Below are positions 1 through 9,263 of a stretch of DNA of 64,000 bases, piece after piece (position 1 is the stretch's first letter; each line of letters starts with the position of its first letter). The stretch is from Amycolatopsis thermoflava N1165 (GTDB lineage: Bacteria; Actinomycetota; Actinomycetes; Mycobacteriales; Pseudonocardiaceae). The notes beneath the pieces are model-generated. The model saw nothing but the letters and a program-made list of their open reading frames with translations. It was not told the DNA's origin and ran no database searches. The stretch is from positions 2,159,731-2,223,730 of the forward strand of contig NZ_KI421511.1 of NCBI RefSeq assembly GCF_000473265.1, read 5' to 3'. The position numbers and the translations under genes were made by a program.

Positions 1-592
1 GCAGGACCACGTCGGGGTACCGCTCCTGCCAGCCGGCCAGCCGCTCGGCGATCGTGCGGTGCTCGTCGCCCGCGGCGCGCTCCCACTCCAGGCGAAGCCG
101 GTCCCCCGGGGCGGTCACGTACTCCGCGTCGCTGCGGGTGTGCAGCGCGATGAGCGGCACGCCCCGGTGCGCGGCCTCCTGGAACGCCACCGCGATCGCC
201 CGGTCGGCCGCCCCGGACCCGTCGACCCCGGCGACCACCGGGCCGGACGGCGCCGCACGGCCCCGCACCACGACCACCGGGCAGGCACTGCGGGTGGCGA
301 GTGCCAGCGCCGGCGACCGCAGGTGCCGGTCGGCCGTGCGGGCCCGCGCCGAGGGTCCGAGCACCAGGAACGCGGCGGCCGCGGACAACGCGAGCAGTGT
401 GTCGGCCGGTGGTCCGGGAAGCCGCTCCACCGGGAGCGCGGTGCCGTCGGCCAGTCGCACGTCCAGGTCCGCGTCGCCGGCGTGCACGAGGCGCAGCGGG
501 AGGTGGCGGCTCGCCGCCAGATCCGCGGCCCACCGCGCGGCGCACCACGACGCGGGCGAGGTGCTGACGCCCGCGACCACCTCACCGCTCAC
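1..592 (-). CDS. universal stress protein, tandem UspA domains (partial, 3' end outside window)
   Basis: Reading the minus strand from a GTG at 592 gives an open frame to the window edge (about 197 residues seen). The start VSGEVVAGVST, the PVVVVRG and PVVAGVDGS segments around residues 107-125, and the end [15 protein letters not shown] match the second, complete Usp encoded at 7728-8609 ([15 protein letters not shown]). The first domain looks shortened and lacks a clear G-2x-G-9x-G ATP motif. Its GTG overlaps the stop of the upstream membrane protein gene by 11 bases, so the two are probably co-transcribed with the Rv1733c-like gene. Usp proteins are cytoplasmic and tied to hypoxia or starvation survival in actinobacteria; the exact function of this copy is unknown. 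Confidence 0.85.
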   Translation of the reverse strand, partial: MSGEVVAGVSTSPASWCAARWAADLAASRHLPLRLVHAGDADLDVRLADGTALPVERLPGPPADTLLALSAAAAFLVLGPSARARTADRHLRSPALALATRSACPVVVVRGRAAPSGPVVAGVDGSGAADRAIAVAFQEAAHRGVPLIALHTRSDAEYVTAPGDRLRLEWERAAGDEHRTIAERLAGWQERYPDVVL

Positions 593-1013
593 GCACGCGT
601 CCGAAGTCTCGCAGCCCGGCCACCAGCACCACCAGCCCGGCCAGCACGGCCACCGGCTGCAGGACGTGGAACGTCCGGACGATGCCGACCTCGACGGCGA
701 TCCACCCGATCAGCACCGCACCCGCGACGACGGCGGCGGGGCTCGTGCGCGGGTCCCGCCGCGCGGCGAACCAGGTGACCACGGTCATCGGCACGGCGAT
801 GACCAGGCCGAGGCTGATCCCGGCGAACACCGTGCTGTGGAAGGGAAGCCGCGCGGTCACCGTGTCGTCGAGGTCGACGGCGCCGATCACGAGGCCCACC
901 GCGCCTGCCCACGCGGAGACGGCGATCAGCGCGGTCAGCGACGCCAGCCACGGCCTGCGCCGCGCCAGGCGCTCGTCGCGGCGCCACCCCAGCCGGTCCC
1001 CGAGCCTGTCCAT
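582..1013 (-). CDS. small integral membrane protein, four predicted helices
   Basis: The 143-residue product has a short basic N-terminus (about 25 residues) and then four hydrophobic stretches at roughly 26-48, 60-83, 93-112 and 116-134. No catalytic motif or family that I recognise is visible. It sits 12 bases after the Rv1733c-like gene and overlaps the following Usp gene, so it is the middle gene of a three-gene minus-strand operon. DosR-like boxes lie upstream of the operon (1646-1684), which suggests a stress or hypoxia-induced envelope role by association only. Confidence 0.8.
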   Translation of the reverse strand: MDRLGDRLGWRRDERLARRRPWLASLTALIAVSAWAGAVGLVIGAVDLDDTVTARLPFHSTVFAGISLGLVIAVPMTVVTWFAARRDPRTSPAAVVAGAVLIGWIAVEVGIVRTFHVLQPVAVLAGLVVLVAGLRDFGRVRER

Positions 1014-1025
1014 GCCTCCCCTTCC

Positions 1026-1628
1026 TCAGAACGGCGTGTGCCTGCTGTCGAACCGGTCCCACGCGTCCGACCAGTCGTCCCGCCTGCGCCGGTCGAGCAT
1101 CCGGCGGTAGAGCCAGAAACCGAGGCCGCACAGGCCCATCACGGCCGCCCAGCTCAGCGCGCCGGTGGTCACCCCGTTCACGACCGCGGTCTCCGCGGTC
1201 ACCGGGGGCGCCGCGGGTTCACCGTTCTCGTCGATCCAGATGGCCGCCGCGTCGCCGGCGACCGCGCCACGCTGGGCGGTGACCTCGCCGGTGGCGGTGC
1301 CGCCGCCGGGAAGCGGCCATTCCGCCTCGACGCGGGCGGTGCCGCTCTCCGGGTAGCCCGCAGGCGGGGGCGCGTCGGCGAGCAGCGTCGCGGTCACCGC
1401 GGTGCGGGTGTCCTGCTGGCTCACCGCCAGCCGCTCCTGCCACTGGTGCACGCGGTCGCCCAGCAGGGCCGCGAACGGTGCCGTGAGCACCACGACCGTG
1501 ACGGCCACGAGCAGCGCCAGCCGTTCGCGGCGATCGGACTCCCGCGTCAGCGGGTTGCCGCGCAGGCGCGGCGGTCGCCAAGTCTCCACCGGATCCTCCT
1601 CGTGTCGCCTGACCACCAGGGTCGTCAC
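1026..1628 (-). CDS. Rv1733c-family membrane protein
   Basis: The 200-residue protein has a charged N-terminal cytoplasmic part, one membrane helix at about residues 38-58, an extracytoplasmic domain of about 95 residues, and a second helix at about 156-174 followed by a basic tail (YRRMLDRRRR). This two-helix layout with a central outer domain is that of Rv1733c, a DosR-regulated dormancy antigen of Mycobacterium tuberculosis whose biochemical role is unknown. It is the first gene of a minus-strand operon with a membrane protein and a Usp. Two DosR-like boxes stand 18-56 bases upstream of its start. Confidence 0.75.
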   Translation of the reverse strand: MTTLVVRRHEEDPVETWRPPRLRGNPLTRESDRRERLALLVAVTVVVLTAPFAALLGDRVHQWQERLAVSQQDTRTAVTATLLADAPPPAGYPESGTARVEAEWPLPGGGTATGEVTAQRGAVAGDAAAIWIDENGEPAAPPVTAETAVVNGVTTGALSWAAVMGLCGLGFWLYRRMLDRRRRDDWSDAWDRFDSRHTPF

Positions 1629-1645
1629 CGGCGGGCGCGCGGCGA

Positions 1646-1684
1646 AGGGCCGTTGGTCTCCGCTGTCGCGGCCCTACGTCCCTT
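1646..1684 (-). promoter_or_regulatory. pair of DosR/DevR-like boxes upstream of the Rv1733c-like operon
   Basis: On the minus strand 1684-1670 reads GGGAC-GTAGG-GCCGC and 1660-1646 reads GAGAC-CAACG-GCCCT. Both fit the GGGAC-N5-GCCCT layout of mycobacterial DosR boxes with one or two mismatches. The centre spacing is 24 bases. They lie in the 89-base gap between the divergent Rv1733c-like gene and the CBS gene, so they could serve either. The weak box is upstream of the strong one, as in the pair at 2638-2674. The match is by eye. Confidence 0.5.
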
Positions 1685-1717
1685 CCCGCGCCGCCGCGTC
1701 CGGCCGAGGATCGGGGC

Positions 1718-2143
1718 ATGCGGATACGGGAACTGATGAGCTCGCCGGTCGTCGGCGTCACCACCGGGGCGACGCTGGAGGAGGCGGCCGCGCTGATGCT
1801 CGACCGCGGCTACACCACGCTGCCGGTGCTGACCGCGGCAGGCGAACTCGTCGGCCTGGTCACCGAGGGCGACCTCGCCGCCGCGCGGTACGCCCCGGAG
1901 CTGCGGGGCCGGACCGGACCGGACGGCGGTGTCATGCTCGGCATCGACGCGATCACGGTCGGGTCGGTGATGCGGGTCGCGGCGCTGGCCGTGCCTGCCG
2001 ACGCGGACGTCGCGGAGGTGGCGACCGGTCTGGTCGATTCGCACCAGCGCTGCCTGCCGGTGGTCGACCACGGCAAGGTGGTCGGCATCGTCAGCTGGCG
2101 CGACCTGCTGACGCACCTGCTGAACGCACGGGCCGTGCGGTGA
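1718..2143 (+). CDS. CBS-domain pair protein
   Basis: The 141-residue protein is essentially one Bateman module. The first CBS motif spans about residues 1-57 (IRELMSSPVVGVTTGATLEEAA and then LVGLVTEGDL), the second about 76-137 (VGSVMRVAALAVPADADVAE, then VVGIVSWRDLL). There is no attached enzyme domain, so it is a stand-alone adenine-nucleotide sensor. Similar short CBS proteins (hypoxic response protein 1) belong to the M. tuberculosis DosR regulon. It is divergent from the Rv1733c-like operon across a gap with DosR-like boxes. Confidence 0.85.
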   Translation: MRIRELMSSPVVGVTTGATLEEAAALMLDRGYTTLPVLTAAGELVGLVTEGDLAAARYAPELRGRTGPDGGVMLGIDAITVGSVMRVAALAVPADADVAEVATGLVDSHQRCLPVVDHGKVVGIVSWRDLLTHLLNARAVR

Positions 2144-2200
2144 AATCCGGCGCCGGCGCACTGGTGCTGCCCGCGTGGCGTTTGCCAGACTGGTGCGGTG

Positions 2201-2572
2201 ATGGCTGAGCAAGGTGCTCCCGGGGGCGGGCCGGGGCGCGACCAGCTGCGCGTCGGCGTCGACGTCCTGGACCGCGAGCTCGTGGTGCGGGTCGCGGGCG
2301 ACGTCGACCTGGACAGCGCCACGCACCTGGAGCAGGCCCTGACCGAGTCGGCCGAACGGCTGCCGCCGGTGCTGGTCGTCGACCTGACCGGTGTGGCGTA
2401 CTTCGGCTCCGCCGGGATGCGGGTGCTGGTCGGGTTGCAGCAGCGCTGCGGCGGCGCCACGCGCGTCCGGGTGGTCGCCTCCGACCAGCGCGTGCTGCGG
2501 CCGATGGAGATCACCGGGCTCACCGAGGTGCTCGACGTCCGCCCCACGCTGGCCGACGCGCTGCGCTGCTGA
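2201..2572 (+). CDS. STAS-domain protein, anti-anti-sigma factor type
   Basis: The product (about 123 residues) is a single STAS domain: VRVAGDVDLDSATHLEQAL is the first strand-helix unit and VVDLTGVAYFGSAGMRVL carries the conserved serine of SpoIIAA/RsbV-type antagonists, which is phosphorylated by the partner anti-sigma kinase. Family knowledge predicts that the unphosphorylated form sequesters an anti-sigma factor. No such kinase or sigma factor lies nearby. A GTG three bases upstream (2198) is an equally possible start. Confidence 0.85.
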   Translation: MAEQGAPGGGPGRDQLRVGVDVLDRELVVRVAGDVDLDSATHLEQALTESAERLPPVLVVDLTGVAYFGSAGMRVLVGLQQRCGGATRVRVVASDQRVLRPMEITGLTEVLDVRPTLADALRC

Positions 2573-2637
2573 CGGTCCTGCTCGCGCCCTTCGTCCACTG
2601 AGGACGCTGGTCAGGACACGACGGCCCCGCGGTGCAA

Positions 2638-2674
2638 GGGACTTCGAGCCGCTCGGCTTGGGACTTCCTGCCCT
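2638..2674 (+). promoter_or_regulatory. pair of DosR/DevR-like boxes upstream of the kinase gene
   Basis: 2638-2652 reads GGGAC-TTCGA-GCCGC and 2660-2674 reads GGGAC-TTCCT-GCCCT, on the coding strand, 22 bases apart start to start. The second is a near-ideal GGGAC-N5-GCCCT box and ends 35 bases before the kinase start codon. The order weak then strong relative to the gene is the same as at 1684-1646. The homologous M. tuberculosis gene Rv2004c belongs to the DosR regulon, which fits. Confidence 0.6.
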
Positions 2675-2709
2675 TCCCGCCGCCGATCAGCGGTGGCGAG
2701 CCTGGAGGC

Positions 2710-4152
2710 ATGCCGGAGACCGGGATCGACGTCCGCGAGACCCACATCGGGGCGGTGTTCCTCGTGGGTGACCGCGCCTACAAGCTCAAGAAGCCGGTGG
2801 ACCTCGGGTTCCTCGACTTCACCGACCGCGCCACGCGGGAACGGGTGTGCCACCGGGAGGTCGAGCTCAACCGGCGCCTGTCGCCCGACGTGTACCTCGG
2901 CGTGGCCGACCTGCACGGCCCGGACCACCGGGTGTGCGAGCACCTGGTGGTGATGCGCCGCATGCCCGAGGACCGCAGGCTGTCCACCCTGGTCCGCGCC
3001 GGGGCGCCGCTGGAACACACGGTTCGCGTGCTCGCCCGGACGGTGGCGCGCTTCCACGCCGCCGCCGAACGCGGGCCGCGCATCAGCGAGCAGGGCTCGC
3101 GGGAGGCGATCCGGCGGCGCTGGGAGGACAGCTTCGCGCAGGTCCGCCCGTTCCACGGCGTCGTGCTGCACCAGGAGACCGCCGGCGAGATCGAGCGGCT
3201 GACCCGCGAGTTCCTCGACGGGCGGGACGCGTTGTTCGAGCGGCGGCTGAGCGAGGGGCGCGTTGTGGACGGTCACGGCGACCTCCTCGCCGACGACATC
3301 TTCTGCCTCGACGACGGTCCGCGCGTGCTGGACTGCCTGGAGTTCGACGACCGGCTGCGCTGGGTCGACGGCCTCGACGACGTCGCCTTCCTCGCCATGG
3401 ACCTCGAACGCCTCGGCGCGGCCGGGCTCGCCGGGCAGCTCCTCGACGACTACGCCGAGTTCTCCGGCGACCCCGCTCCCCCGGCGCTGCGCCACCACTA
3501 CACCGCCTACCGCGCGTTCGTGCGCGTCAAGGTCGCCTGCCTGCGGTTCGCCCAGGGCGACGACAGCGCCGCCGGACTCGCCCGCGCCTACGCCGGCATC
3601 GCGCTGAGCCACCTGCGGCTCGGACGGCCGCGGATGATCCTCGTCGGCGGGTTGCCCGCGTCCGGCAAGTCGACCCTGGCCGGAGCGGTCGCCGACCGGC
3701 TGGGCGCCGCGGTGCTGCGCAGCGACCGCATCCGCAAGGAGCTGGCCGGCATCACTCCGGAGGACAGCGCGGCCGCGGGCTACCGCGAAGGCCTCTACGG
3801 TCCGGAGTCGACGAGACTGACCTACGACGAGATGCTGCACCGCGCCGGCGAACTGCTCGCGCTCGGCGAGACCGTCGTGCTGGACGCCTCCTGGTCGGAG
3901 GCGCACCACCGGCTCGCCGCGGCGAAGGCCGCCGAGCGCGCGGGCAGCCCGCTGGCGCAGCTCCGCTGCTGGGCGCCGGAAACGGTCACCGCCCACCGGC
4001 TGGCCACCCGGACCGGCTCGCTCTCGGACGCGACGCCGGAAATCCTGCAGCACATGGCCACCGACGTGCACCCCTGGCCGGAGGCGCACACCGTGCTGAC
4101 GGCCGGCACCACCGAGGACTCGCTCGCGCAGGCGCTGGCCTACCTGGACTGA
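2710..4152 (+). CDS. Rv2004c-like fusion of aminoglycoside-phosphotransferase-like and AAA kinase domains
   Basis: The 480-residue protein starts at ATG 2710 just after a GGAGG. Residues 1 to about 300 resemble an aminoglycoside/choline kinase fold: KLKKPVDLGFLDF holds the ATP lysine region, and VDGHGDLLADDI followed by LDCLEFDD is the catalytic loop and metal-binding pair (usual form HGDLH; here HGDLL). Residues from about 310 carry a P-loop kinase domain with GGLPASGKST, then LRSDRIRKEL and VVLDASWSE. The same two-domain layout occurs in M. tuberculosis Rv2004c, a DosR regulon protein of unknown substrate. An in-frame GTG at 2632 would put the DosR-like boxes inside the coding region, so the later start is preferred. 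Confidence 0.8.
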   Translation: MPETGIDVRETHIGAVFLVGDRAYKLKKPVDLGFLDFTDRATRERVCHREVELNRRLSPDVYLGVADLHGPDHRVCEHLVVMRRMPEDRRLSTLVRAGAPLEHTVRVLARTVARFHAAAERGPRISEQGSREAIRRRWEDSFAQVRPFHGVVLHQETAGEIERLTREFLDGRDALFERRLSEGRVVDGHGDLLADDIFCLDDGPRVLDCLEFDDRLRWVDGLDDVAFLAMDLERLGAAGLAGQLLDDYAEFSGDPAPPALRHHYTAYRAFVRVKVACLRFAQGDDSAAGLARAYAGIALSHLRLGRPRMILVGGLPASGKSTLAGAVADRLGAAVLRSDRIRKELAGITPEDSAAAGYREGLYGPESTRLTYDEMLHRAGELLALGETVVLDASWSEAHHRLAAAKAAERAGSPLAQLRCWAPETVTAHRLATRTGSLSDATPEILQHMATDVHPWPEAHTVLTAGTTEDSLAQALAYLD

Positions 4153-4258
4153 AACACCCACCTCGGCCGGCGCAGCGCAGGTGGCGGGCGGGCCGGCAGC
4201 CCGCGATTTCAGCTTCACTCCCGGGCACCCAGGACCGGTTGGCCACCTCCGCAATGGC

Positions 4259-5344
4259 CTACCCGGACCGAGCACCCACCAGCGACAGCGCGCCGCGGCA
4301 CAGTTCCAGGTCCTCGCGCGCCGTCACCACCAGCACCGCCGGGCCGTCGCCGGGCCTCACCACCCGGTCTCCGTTTCCCCCGGGAAGGGCGGCACGCAGG
4401 CCGAGGACCCCGCAGCCGGCGAGGATCTCCCCGACCACGCCGGGCTGGTGTTCGGCCACGCCACCGGTGAACACGACCGCGTCGAGGCGGTCCAGGCTCA
4501 TCGCCGCCGCGCCGATCTCCCGCCGTAGCCGGTGCACGTACACCTCCAGGGCCTCGCGGGCGTTGTGGTCCCCCGCGTCCCGCGCCGCGAGCACGTCCCG
4601 CAGGTCGCCCGACGTGCCGGTCATCCCGGCCAGCCCGGACTCCCGGTGGAGCACGTGCGCCAGCTGCGGCACGGTGACCTCGCCGGTTTCCAGCACGTGC
4701 AGCAGCAACCCGGGATCCACCGACCCGGACCGGGTCGCCATCGCCGCGCCCTCCAGGGCCGTGAACCCCATCGAGGTGTCCACGCTCGCGCCACCGCGGA
4801 TCGCGGTGACCGACACGCCGGCCCCGATGTGCGCGACCACCAGCCGTAGCTCGTCTTCGGCGCGGTCGAGCAGTTCCGCGGCCCGGCGCAGCGCGTGTCG
4901 GCACGACAGCCCGTGGAAACCGTAGCGGCGCAACCGGTTCTGACTCGTCCACGCCCGCGGCAGCGGGTAGCGCGCGGCGGCCGCGGGCAGTCCGGTGTGG
5001 AAGGACGTGTCGAAGCAGCCGACCACCGGCGTGCCCGGCAGCAGCCCGCGCACCACACGGGCGACGTCGACCGACAGCGGCTGGTGCAGCGGCGCCAGCG
5101 GGCTCAGCCGCTCCAGCTCGCGCAGCACCGCGTCGTCGAGCACGGCGGGTCCCGGCCGGGACCCGCCGTGCACGAACCGGACCGCCACGCAGCCGGGCGG
5201 CCCCCACTCCGCCAGCGCCTCGGACACGGCCCGCTCGTCTGTGCGGGCGTCCGCCGCCTGCCACGTGCGCGTGTCCACCACGTCGCCGTCGTGCAGGGCG
5301 GCCTTGAGCGACGACGACCCCGGGTTGAGCGTCAGCACCCGCAT
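4259..5344 (-). CDS. ackA: acetate kinase
   Basis: The 361-residue protein begins MRVLTLNPGSSSLK, the family signature with the substrate-binding Asn. Later blocks are CFDTSFHTGLP, RRYGFHGLSCRH, HIGAGVSVTAIRGG (phosphate-binding and catalytic His region), DTSMGFTALEG and VFTGGVAEH. It converts acetyl phosphate plus ADP to acetate and ATP. The start codon lies 5 bases after the phosphoketolase stop, so the two act in series: phosphoketolase makes acetyl phosphate and AckA harvests it as ATP, with no phosphotransacetylase gene beside them. At 361 residues it is somewhat shorter than the usual 390-400. Confidence 0.95.
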   Translation of the reverse strand: MRVLTLNPGSSSLKAALHDGDVVDTRTWQAADARTDERAVSEALAEWGPPGCVAVRFVHGGSRPGPAVLDDAVLRELERLSPLAPLHQPLSVDVARVVRGLLPGTPVVGCFDTSFHTGLPAAAARYPLPRAWTSQNRLRRYGFHGLSCRHALRRAAELLDRAEDELRLVVAHIGAGVSVTAIRGGASVDTSMGFTALEGAAMATRSGSVDPGLLLHVLETGEVTVPQLAHVLHRESGLAGMTGTSGDLRDVLAARDAGDHNAREALEVYVHRLRREIGAAAMSLDRLDAVVFTGGVAEHQPGVVGEILAGCGVLGLRAALPGGNGDRVVRPGDGPAVLVVTAREDLELCRGALSLVGARSG

Positions 5345-5349
5345 CGCGC

Positions 5350-7731
5350 TCACCGGGTCCAGCGCCACTCGCGGACCTCCGGCAGGTCCTCGCCGTGCTC
5401 GCGGATCCACCGGCGGTGCCGGGCGCGCGCGTCGGCCATCGCCTGCCGGGTCGTGCCCGCCGTCCGCAGCAGCCCGGGCACCCGGTCGATCACGTCGATC
5501 ACCAGCTGGAACCGGTCCATGTCGTTGAGCACCAGCATGTCGAACGGCGTCGTGGTCGTCCCGCGCTCCGTGTAGCCGCGCACGTGCAGCCCCGCGTGGT
5601 TGGCGCGACGGTAGGCCAGCCGGTGGATCAGCCACGGGTAGCCGTGGTAGGCGAAGATCACCGGCCGGTCCCGGGTGAACAACGCATCGAACTCGCGGTC
5701 GGTCATGCCGTGCGGGTGCTCGGTGTCCGGTTGCAGCCGCATCAGGTCGACCACGTTCACCACCCGCACCGCCAGCTCCGGCAGGTGCTCCCGCAGCAGC
5801 GTGACGGCGGCCAGCACCTCCAGCGTCGGGGCGTCGCCCGCGCAGGCCAGCACGACGTCGGGCTCGTGGCCGGGATGGGTGCCGGCCCATTCCCAGATCC
5901 CGGCGCCGCGGGCGCAGTGCAGCGCCGCCTCCTCGGCGTCGAGCCAGTCCGGGGTGTCGTTCTTGCCGGCCACGACCACGTTGACGTAGTCCCGGCTGCG
6001 CAGGCAGTGGTCGGCGACGGTCAGCAGCGTGTTCGTGTCCGGGGGCAGGTACACCCGCACGACCTCGCTGCTCTTGTTGGCCACGTGGTCGATGAAGCCG
6101 GGGTCCTGGTGCGAGAAGCCGTTGTGATCCTGCCGCCACACATGGGAGGTGAGCAGGTAGTTCAGCGAGGCCACCGGGCGCCGCCACGGGATGTCCCGCG
6201 AGCTGCGCAGCCATTTGATGTGCTGGTTGACCATCGAGTCGACGATGTGCACGAACGCCTCGTAGCAGGAGAACAGCCCGTGCCGCCCGGTGAGCAGGTA
6301 GCCCTCCAGCCAGCCCTGGCACAAGTGCTCCGACAGCACCTCCAGCACCCGGCCGTCGCGGGACAGGTGCTCGTCGGCCGGCTCGATCGCGGCCTGCCAG
6401 CCCTTGCCGGTGGCCTGGTAGACCGCGTCGAGCCGATTGGACGCCGTCTCGTCCGGGCCGAACAGCCGGAAGTTCCGCCTGCCCGCGCTGCGCTCGGTCA
6501 CCTCCCGCAGGTAGCGGCCCAGCACGCGGGTCGGTTCGTGCACGGTCGTGCCCGGTTCGGCGACCCGCGGCGCGTAATCGCGCCGCTCGGGCAGGTCGAG
6601 CGGCCGCAGCAGCGCGCCGCCGTTGGCGTGCGGGTTCGCGCCCATGCGACGGACGCCGGACGGGATCAGCGCGGTCACCTCCGGCGTGGGGCGCCCGTCG
6701 GCGTCGAACAGCTCCTCCGGCCGGTAGGACCGCAGCCAGCGCTCCAGCGCCGCCAGGTGGTCCGGGTTCTCCCGCACCGCGGGCAGCGGCACCTGGTGCG
6801 CGCGCCACGTGCCCTCGACCGGCACACCGTCCACTTCGGACGGCCCGGTCCAGCCCTTCGGGCTGCGCAGCACGATCACCGGCCACCGCGGCCGTCCGGT
6901 CGCGGCGCCGGACCGCGCCGCCGCCTGGATGCCCCGGATCTCGGCGACGATGTCGTCGAGCGTCGCGGCCATCGCCTGGTGCATCGCCGCCGGCTCGGAG
7001 CCTTCGACGTGGTAAGGCTGGTAGCCGTAACCCCGCAGGAGGTCGTCCAGCTCGTCGCGCGGGATCCGGGACAGGACCGTCGGGTTGGCGATCTTGTAGC
7101 CGTTGAGGTGCAGGACCAGCAGCACCGCGCCGTCGTGCACCGGGTCGAGGAACTTGTTCGCGTGCCAGCTCGTGGCCAACGGCCCCGTCTCGGCTTCGCC
7201 GTCGCCGATCACACAGGCGACCAGCAGGTCCGGGTTGTCGAACGCGGCGCCGAACGCGTGCGCCAGCGAGTAGCCCAGCTCGCCGCCCTCGTGGATCGAG
7301 CCGGGCACCACCGGGGCGACGTGGCTGGGCACCCCGCCGGGGAACGAGAACTCGCGGAACAGGGTCCGCATGCCCGCCGCGTCCTGTGTGACGTCCGGCG
7401 TCAGCTCGGGATAGCTGCCCTCCAGCCAGGTGTGCGCCAGCAGCGCGGGCCCGCCGTGCCCCGGCCCGGTCACGAAGATCGCGTCCAGGTCGTGCGTCAC
7501 GATGGCCCGGTTGAGGTGCGCGTAGACGAAGGTCAGGCCGGGCGAGGTGCCCCAGTGGCCGAGCAGCCGCGGCTTGACGTGCGCCGGCGCCAGCGGCTCG
7601 CGCAGCAGCGGGTTGTCCATCAGGTAGATCTGGCCCGCCGCGAGGTAGTTCGCGGCGCGCCACTGACGGTCCACTTGGGACAGTTCCCGGCCGCTCAGTG
7701 CGGCACGTGCCGGCGCCTCGGCGGTGCTCAC
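5350..7731 (-). CDS. xfp: xylulose-5-phosphate/fructose-6-phosphate phosphoketolase
   Basis: The 793-residue length and motifs are typical of Xfp: YLAAGQIYL near the N-terminus, [40 protein letters not shown] (thiamine diphosphate site), [27 protein letters not shown] and [17 protein letters not shown]. The thiamine enzyme cleaves xylulose 5-phosphate or fructose 6-phosphate with phosphate to acetyl phosphate and a shorter sugar phosphate. The GTG start overlaps the stop of the Usp gene (GTGA), and ackA follows 5 bases later, making a CBS-BON/Usp/xfp/ackA operon. A DosR-like box upstream of that operon suggests use at low oxygen. Confidence 0.95.
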   Translation of the reverse strand: MSTAEAPARAALSGRELSQVDRQWRAANYLAAGQIYLMDNPLLREPLAPAHVKPRLLGHWGTSPGLTFVYAHLNRAIVTHDLDAIFVTGPGHGGPALLAHTWLEGSYPELTPDVTQDAAGMRTLFREFSFPGGVPSHVAPVVPGSIHEGGELGYSLAHAFGAAFDNPDLLVACVIGDGEAETGPLATSWHANKFLDPVHDGAVLLVLHLNGYKIANPTVLSRIPRDELDDLLRGYGYQPYHVEGSEPAAMHQAMAATLDDIVAEIRGIQAAARSGAATGRPRWPVIVLRSPKGWTGPSEVDGVPVEGTWRAHQVPLPAVRENPDHLAALERWLRSYRPEELFDADGRPTPEVTALIPSGVRRMGANPHANGGALLRPLDLPERRDYAPRVAEPGTTVHEPTRVLGRYLREVTERSAGRRNFRLFGPDETASNRLDAVYQATGKGWQAAIEPADEHLSRDGRVLEVLSEHLCQGWLEGYLLTGRHGLFSCYEAFVHIVDSMVNQHIKWLRSSRDIPWRRPVASLNYLLTSHVWRQDHNGFSHQDPGFIDHVANKSSEVVRVYLPPDTNTLLTVADHCLRSRDYVNVVVAGKNDTPDWLDAEEAALHCARGAGIWEWAGTHPGHEPDVVLACAGDAPTLEVLAAVTLLREHLPELAVRVVNVVDLMRLQPDTEHPHGMTDREFDALFTRDRPVIFAYHGYPWLIHRLAYRRANHAGLHVRGYTERGTTTTPFDMLVLNDMDRFQLVIDVIDRVPGLLRTAGTTRQAMADARARHRRWIREHGEDLPEVREWRWTR

Positions 7732-8609
7732 GAGCCGGACCCCGGCCGGACGACCATCACCGGGCACTGCGCGTGGTGGATCAGCGCCTGGCTGGTCGAG
7801 CCGAGCAGGAGGCCGCGGAACCCGCCCCGGCCGCGGCTGCCCACCACGACCAGCTGGGCCTTGGCGCTCCAGCTCAGCAACTGGCGCCGCGGCCGGTCCC
7901 GCGCGACGACCCGCTCCACGACCACGTCCGGGTACTTCTCCTGCCACCCGGCGAGACGCTCGGCCAGCAGCCGCCGCTCGTCGGCGGCGATCTCCTCCCA
8001 GTCCAGCGCGATCGGCACCATCGACGGGTAGCCCCCGGAGTCCACATCGGACCACACGTGCACCGCGACCAGCCCCGCGCCGCGCCACGACGCCTCCTCG
8101 AACGCGGCGGCGAGCGCGCGCTCGCCGACCGGGCTGCCGTCGACGCCGACGACCACCGGGCCGTCCGCGTTCTCGCGCCCGCGGACGATTACCACCGGGC
8201 ACCGCGCGTGCGCGGCGACCTCGACGGTCGTCGAGCCGACCAGCATCCCGGTGAACCCGCCGGTGCCGGAACAGCCGAGCACGACGGTCCGCGCGGCGCG
8301 GGAAGCTTCGATCAGGGCCGGCGCTCCGCTCTCGGTCGGCCGGTCGGTGGTGATCGTCAGATCCGGTCCGCCGGCCTCGCGGGCGGTCCGGACGGCGTCG
8401 GCGACCAGGTCGTCGGCGGCGTCGACCAGCTCGTCGTGGGCCTGCTGCAGTACCGCGAGACCGGCGCCGTCGAAGCCGGTGATCGGCGCGAAGCCGTGGA
8501 CGATGTGCAGGGGTTCGCGGCGCTGCCGGGCCGCCTCGGCGGCCCACCGCAGGGCGCGCGTGGCCTCCGCGGAGCCGTCCACGCCGACGACGATCGCGTT
8601 GCCGTGCAT
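7728..8609 (-). CDS. universal stress protein, tandem UspA domains
   Basis: The 293-residue protein carries two Usp domains, about residues 1-145 and 150-293. Both start with a VVGVDGS strand ([13 protein letters not shown] and [13 protein letters not shown]). Both have the ATP-binding pattern: [17 protein letters not shown] in the first and [17 protein letters not shown] in the second, so ATP binding is likely at both sites. It is the same type as DosR-regulated mycobacterial Usps such as Rv1996 and Rv2005c. It overlaps the CBS-BON gene by one base and xfp by four. It is a paralogue of the partial Usp at the left edge. Confidence 0.92.
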   Translation of the reverse strand: MHGNAIVVGVDGSAEATRALRWAAEAARQRREPLHIVHGFAPITGFDGAGLAVLQQAHDELVDAADDLVADAVRTAREAGGPDLTITTDRPTESGAPALIEASRAARTVVLGCSGTGGFTGMLVGSTTVEVAAHARCPVVIVRGRENADGPVVVGVDGSPVGERALAAAFEEASWRGAGLVAVHVWSDVDSGGYPSMVPIALDWEEIAADERRLLAERLAGWQEKYPDVVVERVVARDRPRRQLLSWSAKAQLVVVGSRGRGGFRGLLLGSTSQALIHHAQCPVMVVRPGSGS

Positions 8610-9214
8610 CAGTTCCCTCCCGGGTGCGCCGCCACCGCGCGGGCGCTGACGACACCGGGCACGGCCTCGGCCAGCACGGTCGCCACGTGGCGGTCGGTTT
8701 CGGAGTCGAACTCGTCGGCGATGTGCACGACGCCGTCGCGCACCTCCACGTGCCACCGGCCGGGGCCACCGTAGATGCTCAGGTGCCGGCGCACGTCGCC
8801 CGCGATCTCGCTGTCGCTGCGGGCGAAGACCCGCACGATGTCGCCGCGCGTGACGATGCCGACGACCCGGCCGCCCTCGACGATGGGCATGGCGCGGATC
8901 CGGGCGTCCAGCAGGACGCGGCTGAGCGTGGCCAGGTCGGTGCCGGGGGACATCGCGGTGGCCGGGCTGGTCATCACCTCGCCCACGGTGGCGCCCGGCG
9001 CGCGGTCCGTCCGCTCCTCGCGGGTCCGCGGGTCTCGTGGCAGCCGGCCCGCGACCAGGTCGGCCTCGGTGACGATGCCGATCAGCCGTTCGTCGTCGTC
9101 CACGACCGGCAGTGCGGTGAACCCGTGGGACGACAGGATCCGCGCCGCATCCTTCGCCGAGGTCCGCGGCGTCACGGTCGTGACGGGCCCGCTCATGATG
9201 TCCTGTGCTCGCAT
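8609..9214 (-). CDS. CBS-pair protein with C-terminal BON domain
   Basis: The 201-residue protein has two CBS motifs (about 7-55, [21 protein letters not shown] and [10 protein letters not shown]; about 77-130, [14 protein letters not shown] and [14 protein letters not shown]). A BON-like segment follows at about 135-195 ([10 protein letters not shown], then [21 protein letters not shown]). CBS pairs bind adenine nucleotides and BON domains are thought to bind lipid surfaces. It is the first gene of the operon with Usp, xfp and ackA. A DosR-like box lies about 60 bases upstream of its start. Confidence 0.88.
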   Translation of the reverse strand: MRAQDIMSGPVTTVTPRTSAKDAARILSSHGFTALPVVDDDERLIGIVTEADLVAGRLPRDPRTREERTDRAPGATVGEVMTSPATAMSPGTDLATLSRVLLDARIRAMPIVEGGRVVGIVTRGDIVRVFARSDSEIAGDVRRHLSIYGGPGRWHVEVRDGVVHIADEFDSETDRHVATVLAEAVPGVVSARAVAAHPGGN

Positions 9215-9263
9215 GTGTCCGACGCTAGGGAGCCGCGTCCGGCCGCACAGCGGGCCATGGTCA

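Noticed and set aside
54..1736. 560-codon open frame on the plus strand
   Set aside because: Its product is Arg/Ala/Pro/His-rich without domain signatures and lies opposite three supported minus-strand genes. It is a shadow of high GC content.
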